Part shown: piece by piece, positions 18,135-26,428 of the stretch
How positions within the stretch are numbered: position 1 is the first letter of the stretch
Layout of the letters: each line of letters begins with the position of its first letter
Source: WLMZ01 sp963732585
GTDB taxonomy: Bacteria; Actinomycetota; Acidimicrobiia; Acidimicrobiales; Ilumatobacteraceae
Direction: 5' to 3'
DNA length: 64,000 nucleotides
Assembly (NCBI GenBank): GCA_963732585.1
Contig: CAVSZY010000004.1
Location: 744,001-808,000 of the forward strand
Program-made: the position numbers and the translations under genes
Notes under the pieces: generated by a model
What the model was told of the DNA's origin: nothing
Seen by the model: only the letters and a program-made list of their open reading frames with translations
The model's database searches: none

Positions 18135-18713
18135 ATGGCTCCGCTCAACCTCCAATTCGTCCAATCCGCACAACACGTCTCACAACTGCCAGAGGCGATT
18201 GCCGAAGTCGCTGTCGTCGGCCGATCGAACGTCGGCAAGTCGTCGTTGATCAACTCGCTGGCCAACCGCAACCAATTAGCCCGGGTGAGCAAGAGCCCTG
18301 GCCGCACCCAGCTGATCAACCTTTTCGAGCTCACACCCGGGCGCAACATGATCGATCTCCCCGGTTACGGCTACGCCAAAGTTCCCGGGCGGATCAAGGC
18401 CGAGTGGGGCGAGATGATCGAGCGTTACCTGCTGGAGCGCGAGGCCTTGCAGATGGTGATGGTGCTCGTCGACGGCGAGATTGGCCCGACGAAACTCGAC
18501 GTGCAAATGCTCGACTGGTTGCGCGCCAACAGCATTCCGCACCAGGTGATCGCCACCAAGAGCGACAAGGTCAAGTCGTCGGCCAAACCGCGGCGACGCA
18601 AGGATCTTTCGGCCGGTTGTCAGCTCGACCCCGGTGACATCGTCTGGGTCAGCGCGGCCAAGGGCATCAATATCGAGCGTCTGCAAGACCTGATTCGCAC
18701 CTGGCTGACATGA
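18135..18713 (+). CDS. engB: Ribosome biogenesis GTP-binding protein EngB/YsxC
   Basis: 192 aa, normal EngB length. G1 is GRSNVGKSSLINSLA (about residues 29-43), the switch I threonine lies in SKSPGRTQLINLF, G3 is MIDLPGYGYAKVP, G4 is ATKSDKV and G5 is VSAAKG. The DLPGYGYAK stretch is diagnostic of EngB. It is a TRAFAC GTPase needed for late 50S assembly. ATG at 18135. Confidence 0.95.
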   Translation: MAPLNLQFVQSAQHVSQLPEAIAEVAVVGRSNVGKSSLINSLANRNQLARVSKSPGRTQLINLFELTPGRNMIDLPGYGYAKVPGRIKAEWGEMIERYLLEREALQMVMVLVDGEIGPTKLDVQMLDWLRANSIPHQVIATKSDKVKSSAKPRRRKDLSAGCQLDPGDIVWVSAAKGINIERLQDLIRTWLT

Positions 18714-18723
18714 CGGTGCAGCG

Positions 18724-19830
18724 ATGAGTAGTGCAGTTCGAGTCGGCATCGTCGGTACCTCGTGGTGGACCGAGGCGATGTATTTACCCGCACTCGCCAA
18801 CCATCCGGCAGGTTCGGTGACGGCGATCTGCGGGCGAGATCAAGCAACGGCCAACAAGGTTGCCGCCACGTGGGGTATCCCGAGCGTGTACGGCGATTGG
18901 CGGGAGATGCTCGCCAGCGGGGAGATCGACGCGCTGATCGTGGCCACACCGAACGACACCCATCATCCGATCACGATGGCGGCCATCGAGCGTGGCCTGG
19001 CGGTGCTCTGCGAAAAGCCGCTGTCCCTCGATGCGACCTTGGCCGCTGAGATGGTCGAGGCCGCTGAGGCCGCCGGGGTGACGACGATGACGCCGTTCAC
19101 CTATCGCTGCATGCCGACCTTTCGCTGGACCAAGCAGTTGATCGACGAGGGTTACGTCGGTCGGCCCTATCACCTTCATCTGCGTTACTTCACCGGCTAT
19201 GCCCGTGATGGTGACTACGCCTGGCGTTTCGACACGGCGACGGCTGGGGCAGGCATCGTTGGCGACCTCGGCACTCACTGGATCGATATGGCCCGTTGGT
19301 TGCTCGGCGAGGTTGTCGCCGTCAGCGCAACCATCGACCGTTTTGTTGAGCGTGCGCCGCGACCCGATGGCAGTCCCTATGACGCCGCCGAGGACTCGGC
19401 GTTGATTCAATGCCGTTTTGCCAGCGGTGCGCTCGGCGTTCTGCATGCAACGGCCGTGGCTTGGGAAGGGACGCCGATGGGGCAGATTCACGAACTCGAC
19501 CTGCACGGCAGCGCTGGCACGCTGCACACCTACAACGATTGGGACACCGTGCAAGAGGTTCGCGGGGTCCGCTCCGGGGAGCCCGGACCGGCGGCGGTGC
19601 TGCCAATACCGGATGAAATCTGGCAAGGGGCGCGCCGCGACAGTGTGCACAACACCTATCGAGATGTGTTTCGCACCACCGAAACTCAGGCACGCGCCTG
19701 GCTCACTGCCGTCGCCGCTGGCACCACAGTGCAGCCCGACTTGGCGGCAGGAGCACGGGCGCAGGTGATCGCCGATGCGGCGTTGCGCAGCGCAGCCGAA
19801 CACAGCCGCTGGATCGAAACACCCATCTAA
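18724..19830 (+). CDS. Gfo/Idh/MocA family NAD(P)-dependent oxidoreductase
   Basis: 368 aa. N-terminal Rossmann fold: VGIVGTSWWTEAMYLPAL carries the nucleotide-binding loop, DALIVATPNDTHH follows, and the family EKP motif is in AVLCEKPLSLD near residue 98. The C-terminal alpha/beta domain has GDLGTHWIDMARWLLG, with the conserved Asp and His (D..xxH..D) of the catalytic region. These enzymes oxidise or reduce sugars, inositols and related compounds. Substrate cannot be told; no sugar transporter is adjacent. It starts 10 bp after engB, with no obvious functional link. Confidence 0.9.
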   Translation: MSSAVRVGIVGTSWWTEAMYLPALANHPAGSVTAICGRDQATANKVAATWGIPSVYGDWREMLASGEIDALIVATPNDTHHPITMAAIERGLAVLCEKPLSLDATLAAEMVEAAEAAGVTTMTPFTYRCMPTFRWTKQLIDEGYVGRPYHLHLRYFTGYARDGDYAWRFDTATAGAGIVGDLGTHWIDMARWLLGEVVAVSATIDRFVERAPRPDGSPYDAAEDSALIQCRFASGALGVLHATAVAWEGTPMGQIHELDLHGSAGTLHTYNDWDTVQEVRGVRSGEPGPAAVLPIPDEIWQGARRDSVHNTYRDVFRTTETQARAWLTAVAAGTTVQPDLAAGARAQVIADAALRSAAEHSRWIETPI

Positions 19831-19889
19831 CGCTGGCGGCGCACACGCACGCGCGTTTGGAGAGTCTCTTCAGCGGGAACTAGCGATGT

Positions 19890-20531
19890 ATGCCCGACGC
19901 AACCTTTCCACCGCCGACAGCGCTCCCAGCGCCTCCCGAAGGGTTCGACGAGAGTGGTGTCGCTGCAACCACCTTCACCGCCATCCACGCTGAGCAGTTT
20001 TCTGAAGACGATGCCGACGCCTTGATCGGCGTGTCGTTCGACGAGGTGTTGAAGGCTCGGGAATTTCTCCTGGCGTTGAATCGGCTGGCATCCAACTCGG
20101 AGATCATCGTTCGAGATGCGGTCGTCGTCGTCAAAGATCTCGATGGACGGGTGCGGGTACACGAGACCCTCGACCCGCAGCCAGGCCGTTCGGCGTTATC
20201 CGGCGCGGTGTGGAGCGGGCTGCTCGGGCTACTGCTCGGGGGACCGGTCGGCTGGTTGGCAGGGCTCGGAATCGGTGCAGGTGTCGGGGCGATCGCGGCT
20301 CGAGTTGTCGACTTCGGGATTCCCGATGAATGGGTGGATTGGTTCAAGGGCGCGGTGAAACCGCAAACGGCAACGGTCGTCGTGCTCGCCCGGGAGATCA
20401 ACGTCGCTGCCCTGCGGGTTGAAGCTCGCAGATTTGCCGGAGCGGAACTGATCCACACGACCCTCAAGCCAGGAGCCGAGGCGGTGCTCATCGATGCCTT
20501 TGAGACATCGAGCGATGCCGTTGATCGGTGA
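19890..20531 (+). CDS. DUF1269-like membrane protein
   Basis: 213 aa. A soluble N-terminal domain (SFDEVLKAREFLLALNRLA, IIVRDAVVVVKDLDGRVRV) is followed by a glycine-rich hydrophobic hairpin (GLLGLLLGGPVGWLAGLGIG, VGAIAARVVDFG; about residues 105-145). A second soluble half follows (GIPDEWVDWFKGAVKPQTAT). This order matches the DUF1269 family; function unknown to me. The gene ends just before a strong two-way terminator. Confidence 0.8.
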   Translation: MPDATFPPPTALPAPPEGFDESGVAATTFTAIHAEQFSEDDADALIGVSFDEVLKAREFLLALNRLASNSEIIVRDAVVVVKDLDGRVRVHETLDPQPGRSALSGAVWSGLLGLLLGGPVGWLAGLGIGAGVGAIAARVVDFGIPDEWVDWFKGAVKPQTATVVVLAREINVAALRVEARRFAGAELIHTTLKPGAEAVLIDAFETSSDAVDR

Positions 20532-20546
20532 TCTTGAGCCGAACTT

Positions 20547-20580
20547 CCGCCTACCGGCTCATCGTCGAGCCGGTAGGCGG
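20547..20580. terminator. Bidirectional terminator between convergent genes
   Basis: A perfect 14-bp stem (CCGCCTACCGGCTC / GAGCCGGTAGGCGG) with loop ATCGTC sits between the DUF1269-like stop (20531) and the CHRD stop (20586). It can serve both strands. T runs are weak on both sides. Confidence 0.85.
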
Positions 20581-20585
20581 GAATG

Positions 20586-21128
20586 TCAGCCCTGGAGGAC
20601 GAGTTGTCCTCGAATTGCGCCGCCGGGGAACTCAGCGTTATGCACGTTGACGTAGTAGCCAGCGGGGTCGGCCAGAATCTGGGCGACGGTGGCCAGCGGA
20701 ACGCCGTTGGCATCAACGGTGAACTTTCCGGCTTCGCCCTGGGTCAGGCAATCGGCAGCATTACCGTCGGCTGGGGCGGCAAGGTTGGCCACCACCGGTC
20801 CGTTTGATCCTTTCGGACCCTTGTGAATGTGGGCGGCGGTGGCCGGAGCGATGTTCTCGACGATGAGCACATAGCACAGGGTCGTCGGATCACCATCGAT
20901 GCCGAACACGTAGTTCTCACCACGGCCGTTGAGGTCGCCGACGTTTCGTCCCCCGTGGTCGTTGTTCCCGTTCTGCCCCGACGTCGCTGGGGCTACCTCG
21001 TTGCGCCCGCTCAGACTTGATTCGAGAAGCGTGTTGGTGTGCCCAGCAAACGCGGCAGTGGTTGCCGCGCCGAGGATGAGTGCGACTGTGCCCCCGGCAA
21101 CTGCTTTGCGGATATGGCGTTTTGTCAT
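20586..21128 (-). CDS. Secreted CHRD domain protein
   Basis: 180 aa. Signal peptide about residues 1-29 (VAGGTVALILGAATTAAFAG). The CHRD domain follows: SSLSGRNEVAPATSG, LCYVLIVENIAPATAAHIHKG and ending YYVNVHNAEFPGGAIRGQL. The HIHKG and VHNAEFPGGAIRGQL motifs are hallmarks of CHRD, a domain first described in chordin. An Asn/Gly insert (SGQNGNNDHGGRNVGD) follows the first strand. Exported; ligand unknown. Monocistronic. Confidence 0.92.
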   Translation of the reverse strand: MTKRHIRKAVAGGTVALILGAATTAAFAGHTNTLLESSLSGRNEVAPATSGQNGNNDHGGRNVGDLNGRGENYVFGIDGDPTTLCYVLIVENIAPATAAHIHKGPKGSNGPVVANLAAPADGNAADCLTQGEAGKFTVDANGVPLATVAQILADPAGYYVNVHNAEFPGGAIRGQLVLQG

Positions 21129-21619
21129 TGGAGTATTCCCTTCGCAACGCTGCCGATTGCAGCCTCAAGGGTTGTTCGTTGCCGATCACGATTCGGATCG
21201 AATTTGGACGAATTTTCTTTGCCACGTTCTTGACAGTTCGCTGCGACCGAACTCGCCGGACTCGCCGGACTCGCCGGACTCGGAGTTCTTCGGGCGAGAG
21301 AGCGTGCGAACCCCGACCCTTGGCTCACTGGCGCACGAGATGTTCGACGTGCGGATCGTGTTCCGGCGAGTCGGGCTGAAACTTGCGAGCCTGCTTCCGT
21401 CGCGTCGTCCCCCGTCCGAGCACGAACGGAGGGCTCGGCGCGAACATCATGTGCAGGCGCTGATGCTGGTCGCCCCCGGCCTGCTGGCGATGGTTTGGGG
21501 GCTGGACGCTATCGTTCGCCTCTGACTCGCTATGGGTCCTGGACAAGGGTTCGGCCGATTGCCGGTTGGTGATTGGAAGCGTCCACGACCATGCGCGTCT
21601 GCTCATCGAGCGGAATCGT
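21129..21619. other. Gap without a convincing gene; contains 9-bp tandem repeats
   Basis: No ORF here has recognisable similarity. A plus frame from ATG 21340 encodes about 61 residues ending in one hydrophobic helix (ALMLVAPGLLAMVWGLDAI); it has no clear RBS and is not called. ACTCGCCGG is repeated three times at 21251-21277. GCCGATTGCCGGTTGG at 21554-21569 is a near copy of the end of the GNAT gene at 21623-21638. Confidence 0.5.
21251..21283. repeat. ACTCGCCGG tandem repeat
   Basis: Three perfect 9-bp copies (21251-21259, 21260-21268, 21269-21277) plus a partial fourth (ACTCGG). In one plus frame it would encode Ser-Pro-Asp repeats. Confidence 0.95.
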
Positions 21620-22129
21620 TCAGCCGATTGCTAGTTGGAACGCCCGGAGCGATTTCAACGAGACGAAGAGGTGGAGCGGTTCTGTCGGTGAGGGGACGAA
21701 AATCTTGGCCTGGTGCATGTAGAAGTCCCGTGCTGTCTCGTCGCGGCAATGGATCACCAGCGCGCGAAATCCAACTTGGTCCGAAATTTCCAGTGCACGC
21801 AACAGCACATCCTGAAGGAGCGCTCGACCGATGCCGCGACCCTTGGCCTTCTCGTCTACGCCGAGCCTCGCCAGAAGAAGGATCGGGGCAGGATCGGGAG
21901 CGTTCTCTCGCACGATCCTCGGGGCACCTGCGTGTTCGACGCCTCCGGTAGCGATTGCGCAGAACCCAAGTACGGCACTCTTGTGTTCGAAGACGTATAC
22001 GTTGGCGTTGCCGACCTGCTGCGTTTTCCACGCGCGTTTGTGCAGCCAGTCATCGATCTCAGCGGCTCCGCAACTGAAGCCACTGAGATCGTGATCTTCC
22101 CGAAGTTTCGACAGTTCGGCTTTGAGCAT
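21620..22129 (-). CDS. GNAT toxin of a DUF1778-GNAT toxin-antitoxin pair (TacT/AtaT-like)
   Basis: 169 aa, the usual length for TacT/AtaT toxins. The N-terminus DLSGFSCGAAEIDDWLHKRA is the family signature (xFxCGxxxLDxxL). The acetyl-CoA loop is in LLARLGVDEKAKGRGIGRAL near residue 88, and the C-terminus has ARDFYMHQAKIFVPSP. Related toxins acetylate the amino group of charged tRNAs and stop translation. It starts 3 bp after the antitoxin stop, typical TA coupling. The catalytic Tyr (DFYMH) is present, so it is probably active. Confidence 0.9.
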   Translation of the reverse strand: MLKAELSKLREDHDLSGFSCGAAEIDDWLHKRAWKTQQVGNANVYVFEHKSAVLGFCAIATGGVEHAGAPRIVRENAPDPAPILLLARLGVDEKAKGRGIGRALLQDVLLRALEISDQVGFRALVIHCRDETARDFYMHQAKIFVPSPTEPLHLFVSLKSLRAFQLAIG

Positions 22130-22132
22130 CGG

Positions 22133-22465
22133 TTACAGATCGAAGAGGTCGATCTGGCGTCGCTCGCTCAACAACAGTCGGAGCCGCTGATCGTCAGTCG
22201 GCAGAGGGCGATCGAGAAGCTCGTGGAAGCGTGCCCACTGAGACTCTGACAGCATGAACCACCGCTGCTCGGCAAGGACCCGTTCCGCTTCGAGTGCAAC
22301 ACTCTCGAGAACAAATTCGGTGACGCTCTTGTCAAGCGCAGCGGCAGCGCGACGAATCAGATGATCTTGGCGTTCGGTCATCCGAAGATTGAGTCGACCC
22401 TCCTTGGAAGTTCGTTGATCGGACGATTCGACGGACTGTTGAGCGGCCGGCGTGAGCGTGTTCAC
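22133..22465 (-). CDS. DUF1778 (TacA/AtaR-like) ribbon-helix-helix antitoxin
   Basis: 110 aa from a GTG at 22465, chosen because AAGGAGA on the minus strand lies about 6 nt upstream; the frame is open further but has no better start. After a polar N-terminus comes the RHH domain (RLNLRMTERQDHLIRRAAAA, then DKSVTEFVLESVALEAERVL). The C-terminal toxin-binding tail is FHELLDRPLPTDDQRLRLL. DUF1778 antitoxins bind the GNAT toxin and repress their own operon. Confidence 0.9.
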   Translation of the reverse strand: MNTLTPAAQQSVESSDQRTSKEGRLNLRMTERQDHLIRRAAAALDKSVTEFVLESVALEAERVLAEQRWFMLSESQWARFHELLDRPLPTDDQRLRLLLSERRQIDLFDL

Positions 22466-23032
22466 GGTGGTCTCCTTTGACGAGGAGGGCGTACACACAA
22501 TGTGCATCCGTGGCAAGCAAAGATCTCGCAAGATCTACCTAATTGATGGCTCGTTGACCTCGGTCGACGGGCTGTTGTCGGTTTGGGTTGAACCGCCGCA
22601 GGTCGCTCTGTATTGGCACGGAAGCGCCCTAACGTCTGGCGTCATCTGCTTTGCAGCTCACCAGCGGTGGGTCGACAATCACAAACTCGGCCCCAAAACG
22701 ACGAGTGAACGTTGGCGGTGGGGAGACCTTCAGCGCAGTGCTTGTCGCGTGTGCCATCGGCAACGTCAACTTGCCACCAGGGCATTCGTCGTCGCGTGCG
22801 GCGACGCGGGGTCAGCACTTGGCGTCGAGCGATACCCAACATTTGGCCGCGATTATCGGCGGTCGGCTGATACCAGCCCCGGTTGAGGCTCCGCCTGGTC
22901 GCCCGAGCCTCGGAGTTGCGTGGTTTCGGTCGCAAAATTGCCCCACGAATGGCACCACAATTCCGATTTTCGCTGCACATCGACCATCGACGGGTTCTAA
23001 AAGTACCGTTTGAGCTGATGTTCTGCGATTGG
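22466..23032. other. Gap between antitoxin and tRNA-Gly, no supported gene
   Basis: Several frames are open but none resembles a protein; their composition is Arg/Thr-rich, as expected from shadow frames. The only structure I see is the repeat at 22517-22536. Confidence 0.55.
22517..22536. promoter_or_regulatory. Candidate antitoxin operator: two AGATCT-centred 10-bp direct repeats
   Basis: On the minus strand AGATCTTGCG is followed immediately by AGATCTTTGC, about 52 bp upstream of the antitoxin GTG. AGATCT is itself palindromic. RHH antitoxins usually bind such short paired sites over their own promoter. Candidate only. Confidence 0.35.
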
Positions 23033-23103
23033 AGCGGGTGACGGGAATCGAACCCGCGTCATTTGCTTGGGAAGCAAATACTCTGCCATTGAGCTACACC
23101 CGC
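23033..23103 (-). tRNA. tRNA-Gly (anticodon CCC)
   Basis: Minus-strand cloverleaf. Acceptor GCGGGTG pairs with CACCCGC, the D-arm begins TAGCTCAATGGCAGAG, and the anticodon stem is TTTGC/GCAAA with loop TTCCCAA. The T-arm is GCGGGTTCGATTCCCGT. The CCA is not encoded (TCC follows). Confidence 0.95.
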
Positions 23104-23194
23104 GCGCAGTTGCGTGCGTGAATGCAGGCTAGCGCCCACGGACATGCCCCGCCACACGTGAGCCCATGCACCGGCGGTCACTAGGCTGTCGATC

Positions 23195-23761
23195 GTGATT
23201 CTTTCAGATCGAAGTCTGCGTGAAGAGATTGCCAACAAACGGATCATCATCGAACCACTCGACGAGCGCTGCATTCAGCCGTCGTCGATCGACGTCAAGG
23301 TCAGCAATCTGTTCCGCGTCTTTCGCAATCACACCGCCGGCATCATCGACGTCAAGCAAGATCTCGAGGATCTCACTGAACTGATCTCGATCCCCGAGGA
23401 TGGCGTCTTCATGCTCCACCCCGGCGAGTTCGTGCTCGGTTCCACGCTGGAGCGCGTCGTCGTTCCCGACAATCTCGTCGCCCGCATCGAAGGCAAGTCC
23501 TCTCTCGGCCGCCTCGGCCTGCTGATCCACTCCACCGCCGGCTTCATCGACGCCGGCTTCGATGGCCACGTCACCCTCGAACTGGCCAACGTCGCCAGCC
23601 TGCCGATCACCATCTACCCCGGCATGCGTATCGGCCAGGTGAGCTTCATGATGATGACCACCCCGGCCGACAAGCCCTACGGCAGCGGCGCCCGCGGCAG
23701 CAAGTACCAGGGCCAGCGTGGGCCAACCCCGAGTCGCTATTTCGAGAACTTCGCCGAGTAA
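23195..23761 (+). CDS. dcd: dCTP deaminase (probably bifunctional, dUMP-forming)
   Basis: 188 aa from GTG 23195. Family motifs: start ILSDRSLREEI, IQPSSIDVKVSNLFRVF, and the active-site region ARIEGKSSLGRLGLLIHSTA. FIDAGFDGHVTLELAN and the C-terminal GSGARGSKYQGQRGPTPS complete the family pattern. The enzyme deaminates dCTP; actinobacterial members such as M. tuberculosis Dcd also hydrolyse dUTP, giving dUMP for thymidylate synthesis. Bifunctionality here is inferred from lineage, not shown by one residue. Convergent with the Fe-S gene, 42 bp apart. Confidence 0.95.
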   Translation: MILSDRSLREEIANKRIIIEPLDERCIQPSSIDVKVSNLFRVFRNHTAGIIDVKQDLEDLTELISIPEDGVFMLHPGEFVLGSTLERVVVPDNLVARIEGKSSLGRLGLLIHSTAGFIDAGFDGHVTLELANVASLPITIYPGMRIGQVSFMMMTTPADKPYGSGARGSKYQGQRGPTPSRYFENFAE

Positions 23762-23803
23762 CCCGACGATCAGGTAAGTCGGGCGACCATATAACTCGGG
23801 CGA

Positions 23804-26356
23804 TCAGGTGATCTGGTTGCCGCGAGCGATGCTCGCCGGATCGATGCCCTGTTCCTTGGCCTCGTTGAAGGCCCGGGCCTGACCGATCCAATCCTCGCGC
23901 TCGGCGCGCGCATCGTGCAGGTTGGGCAGGATGTCCTGCAGTTGCGGCAAGGTCAGTTCGGCCACCTCCGCAAACGTCGTGATCCCGGCCTCGTTCAACA
24001 CCTTCTGCACCGCAGGACCAACACCAACGATCAGGCCGAGGTTGTCTGCCGTTGCGGTCACTGTGGCCACCGCCCCAGCAAAACCGCGCACGGCAACCGG
24101 CACGGCTAACGGCGCCGCCATCTGCATCTTGACGACGCCCTTTTCTCCGGCCTCGATGGCCTCCAACAGGTGGATGGCGATGTCGGCGACCTTGACCTCG
24201 GACTCGTCTTTGCCAGCAGCCTTGACGCCGTCATCGAGCATCACATAACAGAACGGACAAGCGGTTGCGACACGGGTCGCCCCGGTGGAGATCGCCTCCA
24301 TCGCCCGCTCGTCGTTGACCTTGGTGCCGATGGTCTCTTCCATCCACATCCGTGCCCCGCCGGCGCCGCAACACATGCCCTTGGTGCCGTTGCGTTGCAT
24401 CTCGACGACCTCGATGCCCTTGATCGAACCAACGACCTTGCGCGGCGCGAGGTAGACGTCGTTGTGCCGACCGAGGTAGCAGCTGTCGTGATAGGTCAGA
24501 CGCTCTTCGAGCGTGGCCTGGCTGACGTCGAGGCGACCATCGGCAATCAACGTCTCCAGCAGCTGCGTATGGTGCACCAACTCGTAGTTGCCACCAAGCT
24601 GCGGGTACTCGTTCTTCAACGTGTTGAAGCAGTGCGGGCACTGGGTGATGATCTTTTGCACGCCCATGCCGTTGAGCATCTCGATGTTCGGCATCGCCAA
24701 CATCTGAAACAGGTACTCGTTGCCGCTGCGGCGCGCGGAGTCGCCGGTACACATCTCCGAGGGGCCGAGGATGGCCACGCTGATCCCGGCGCGGCCGAGC
24801 AACTTGGCCATCGCCTGGGTGACCTTCTTGTTCTTGTCGTCGAACGACCCGGCGCAACCAACCCAGTACAGGTACTCGGCCTGCAGCGGCTCGCCCGGAT
24901 CGACGATCGTCACGTCGAGATCCTTGGCCCATTCGCCGCGGTCAGCCTGCGACATACCCCATGGATTGCCCTGGTTCTCCATCGCCCGGTAGGCGTTGCC
25001 GAGTTCGGCGGGGAAATTGCTCTCCATCAGCGACAGATAACGGCGCATGTCGAGAATCTTGTCGAGGATCTCGATGTTCACTGGGCAGACCTCATCGCAG
25101 GCCCGGCAGCTGGTGCAGCTCCAAATCTCTTCCGCCGAGATGCGCTCGAACAACGAATTCGAGGAAATCGTGATCGCGCCGTCGGTGCCGAGCGGCGGGC
25201 GCACCCGCCCATCGGCGGCGTGCGCCGCAGTGGCGGCCATCACCTCGCCGGTCTTCAGCACGATCTCGCGCGGATCGAGCGGCTTGCCGGTGGCGTGTGC
25301 CGGGCACACGCTGGTGCAACGGCCGCACATCGTGCAGGCATCGGTGTCGAGCAGTTGCTTCCAGGTGAAGTCCTCGACCACGGAGGCCCCGAAGGTTTCC
25401 AGCTCGGTCTCGGTCAGGTTCGGCATCGCCTTCATCGCACCCTTGGGGCGCTCACGATCCTTGAGATACATGTTCAACGGCGAGGTGAACATGTGCCGCA
25501 ACATGGTGATCGGCAAGATGAACAGGAAGGCCAGGAAGCTGACCACGTGGGCGGCCCACAGAATCTGGTGCCAGCGCTCCAGTGATGTCGTCGAAAGGCC
25601 ATCGAACAGCTGGCTCAACGGATAACCGATGAAGCTCCACTTCTCGTAGCTCGGCGCTTCGACCTCGGCGATACGCATGCCTTCGGCGAGGAAGCCGGTG
25701 ATGCCGATGGCGGCAAAGACGCCGAGGATGATGGCGTGCTCCGGCTTGGTTTTGATGCGGATGCGGTACGGCCGCTGGATGTAGCGCCGCGCCGCGGCCC
25801 AGAAGATGCCGGTGAGGAACACGGCACCAGCGAGATCACCGAAGAACGAGTAGGCCATGTACACCCGACCATGCAGGAACTTGGCGGCTGGCGGCAGCTG
25901 ATGATCGACCTCGAGCACCGTGGTCACGCCGAGCAAGGCGATGAAACCGAAGTAGATCATGCTGTGCATCAGCCCGGCGGCGCTGTCGCGCAGCAACGTG
26001 CGCATATAGGCACCGGCGCGGAAATCGCCGAGTCGGCGCTTGATGTTCTTTGGCGTCGTCGTCCGCCGGTCCGGGCCGCCGCGCTCCCAGTTCTTCACTC
26101 GATCGGCGAAGGCGAAGGCACCCCAAACGATCAGCGCGGGCACCACGGTATAGAAGGCGACCTGCAGTGGCCCAGGGATTCCTTCCAGCGGCTCGCGGGT
26201 CACTTCCTTGTCCGAATGCCACTTGGTCAGCAACGGCACGATGCCCGAGACCACGGTGAAGATCGCCATGAAGATGCCGATGGCGAGGACGAACTGGTGG
26301 GGTTTAAAACGCTTTGGAGTGGTATCCACAGCAGGAGAGGCCGCGTGCGTGCTCAT
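23804..26356 (-). CDS. Membrane-bound Fe-S oxidoreductase (heterodisulfide-reductase-like) with C-terminal HhH
   Basis: 850 aa. About six transmembrane helices in the first 290 residues (NarI/cytochrome-b-like) are followed by two [4Fe-4S] ferredoxin motifs, CTMCGRCTSVCP near 340 and CTSCRACDEVCP near 415. Two CCG (cysteine-rich) domains follow: YWVGCAGSF near 497 and, near 625-665, HDSCYLGRHND and KGMCCGAGGAR. This is the layout of mycobacterial Rv0338c and of HdrDE-type electron-transfer proteins. Residues about 740-850 add a domain not needed for electron transfer, with LGLIVGVGPAVQKVLNEAG, a helix-hairpin-helix-like motif. Electron partners are unknown. It lies 72 bp downstream of the cNMP-binding gene and may share its operon. 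Confidence 0.9.
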   Translation of the reverse strand: MSTHAASPAVDTTPKRFKPHQFVLAIGIFMAIFTVVSGIVPLLTKWHSDKEVTREPLEGIPGPLQVAFYTVVPALIVWGAFAFADRVKNWERGGPDRRTTTPKNIKRRLGDFRAGAYMRTLLRDSAAGLMHSMIYFGFIALLGVTTVLEVDHQLPPAAKFLHGRVYMAYSFFGDLAGAVFLTGIFWAAARRYIQRPYRIRIKTKPEHAIILGVFAAIGITGFLAEGMRIAEVEAPSYEKWSFIGYPLSQLFDGLSTTSLERWHQILWAAHVVSFLAFLFILPITMLRHMFTSPLNMYLKDRERPKGAMKAMPNLTETELETFGASVVEDFTWKQLLDTDACTMCGRCTSVCPAHATGKPLDPREIVLKTGEVMAATAAHAADGRVRPPLGTDGAITISSNSLFERISAEEIWSCTSCRACDEVCPVNIEILDKILDMRRYLSLMESNFPAELGNAYRAMENQGNPWGMSQADRGEWAKDLDVTIVDPGEPLQAEYLYWVGCAGSFDDKNKKVTQAMAKLLGRAGISVAILGPSEMCTGDSARRSGNEYLFQMLAMPNIEMLNGMGVQKIITQCPHCFNTLKNEYPQLGGNYELVHHTQLLETLIADGRLDVSQATLEERLTYHDSCYLGRHNDVYLAPRKVVGSIKGIEVVEMQRNGTKGMCCGAGGARMWMEETIGTKVNDERAMEAISTGATRVATACPFCYVMLDDGVKAAGKDESEVKVADIAIHLLEAIEAGEKGVVKMQMAAPLAVPVAVRGFAGAVATVTATADNLGLIVGVGPAVQKVLNEAGITTFAEVAELTLPQLQDILPNLHDARAEREDWIGQARAFNEAKEQGIDPASIARGNQIT

Positions 26357-26428
26357 GATGCCGCGATCCTAGTTCGCGCCGCGGCCCAACACCCAGGTTG
26401 GTGCGCAGCCAGCGAGGCGAACCAAGGC

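Noticed and set aside
21251..21283. Short tandem repeats as a CRISPR remnant.
   Set aside because: Units are contiguous 9-mers without spacers; no cas genes anywhere in the window.
20929..21525. 198-codon plus frame across the CHRD gene start.
   Set aside because: The first third is antisense to the signal peptide region and the middle is the 9-bp repeat; only the last 61 codons could be coding, without RBS.
22452..22886. 144-codon plus frame over the antitoxin promoter.
   Set aside because: It starts inside the antitoxin coding region on the other strand; no RBS and no recognisable motif.
23033..23103. tRNA-Gly as the attachment site of an integrated island.
   Set aside because: I found no repeat of the tRNA 3' end within the neighbouring 2 kb and no integrase.
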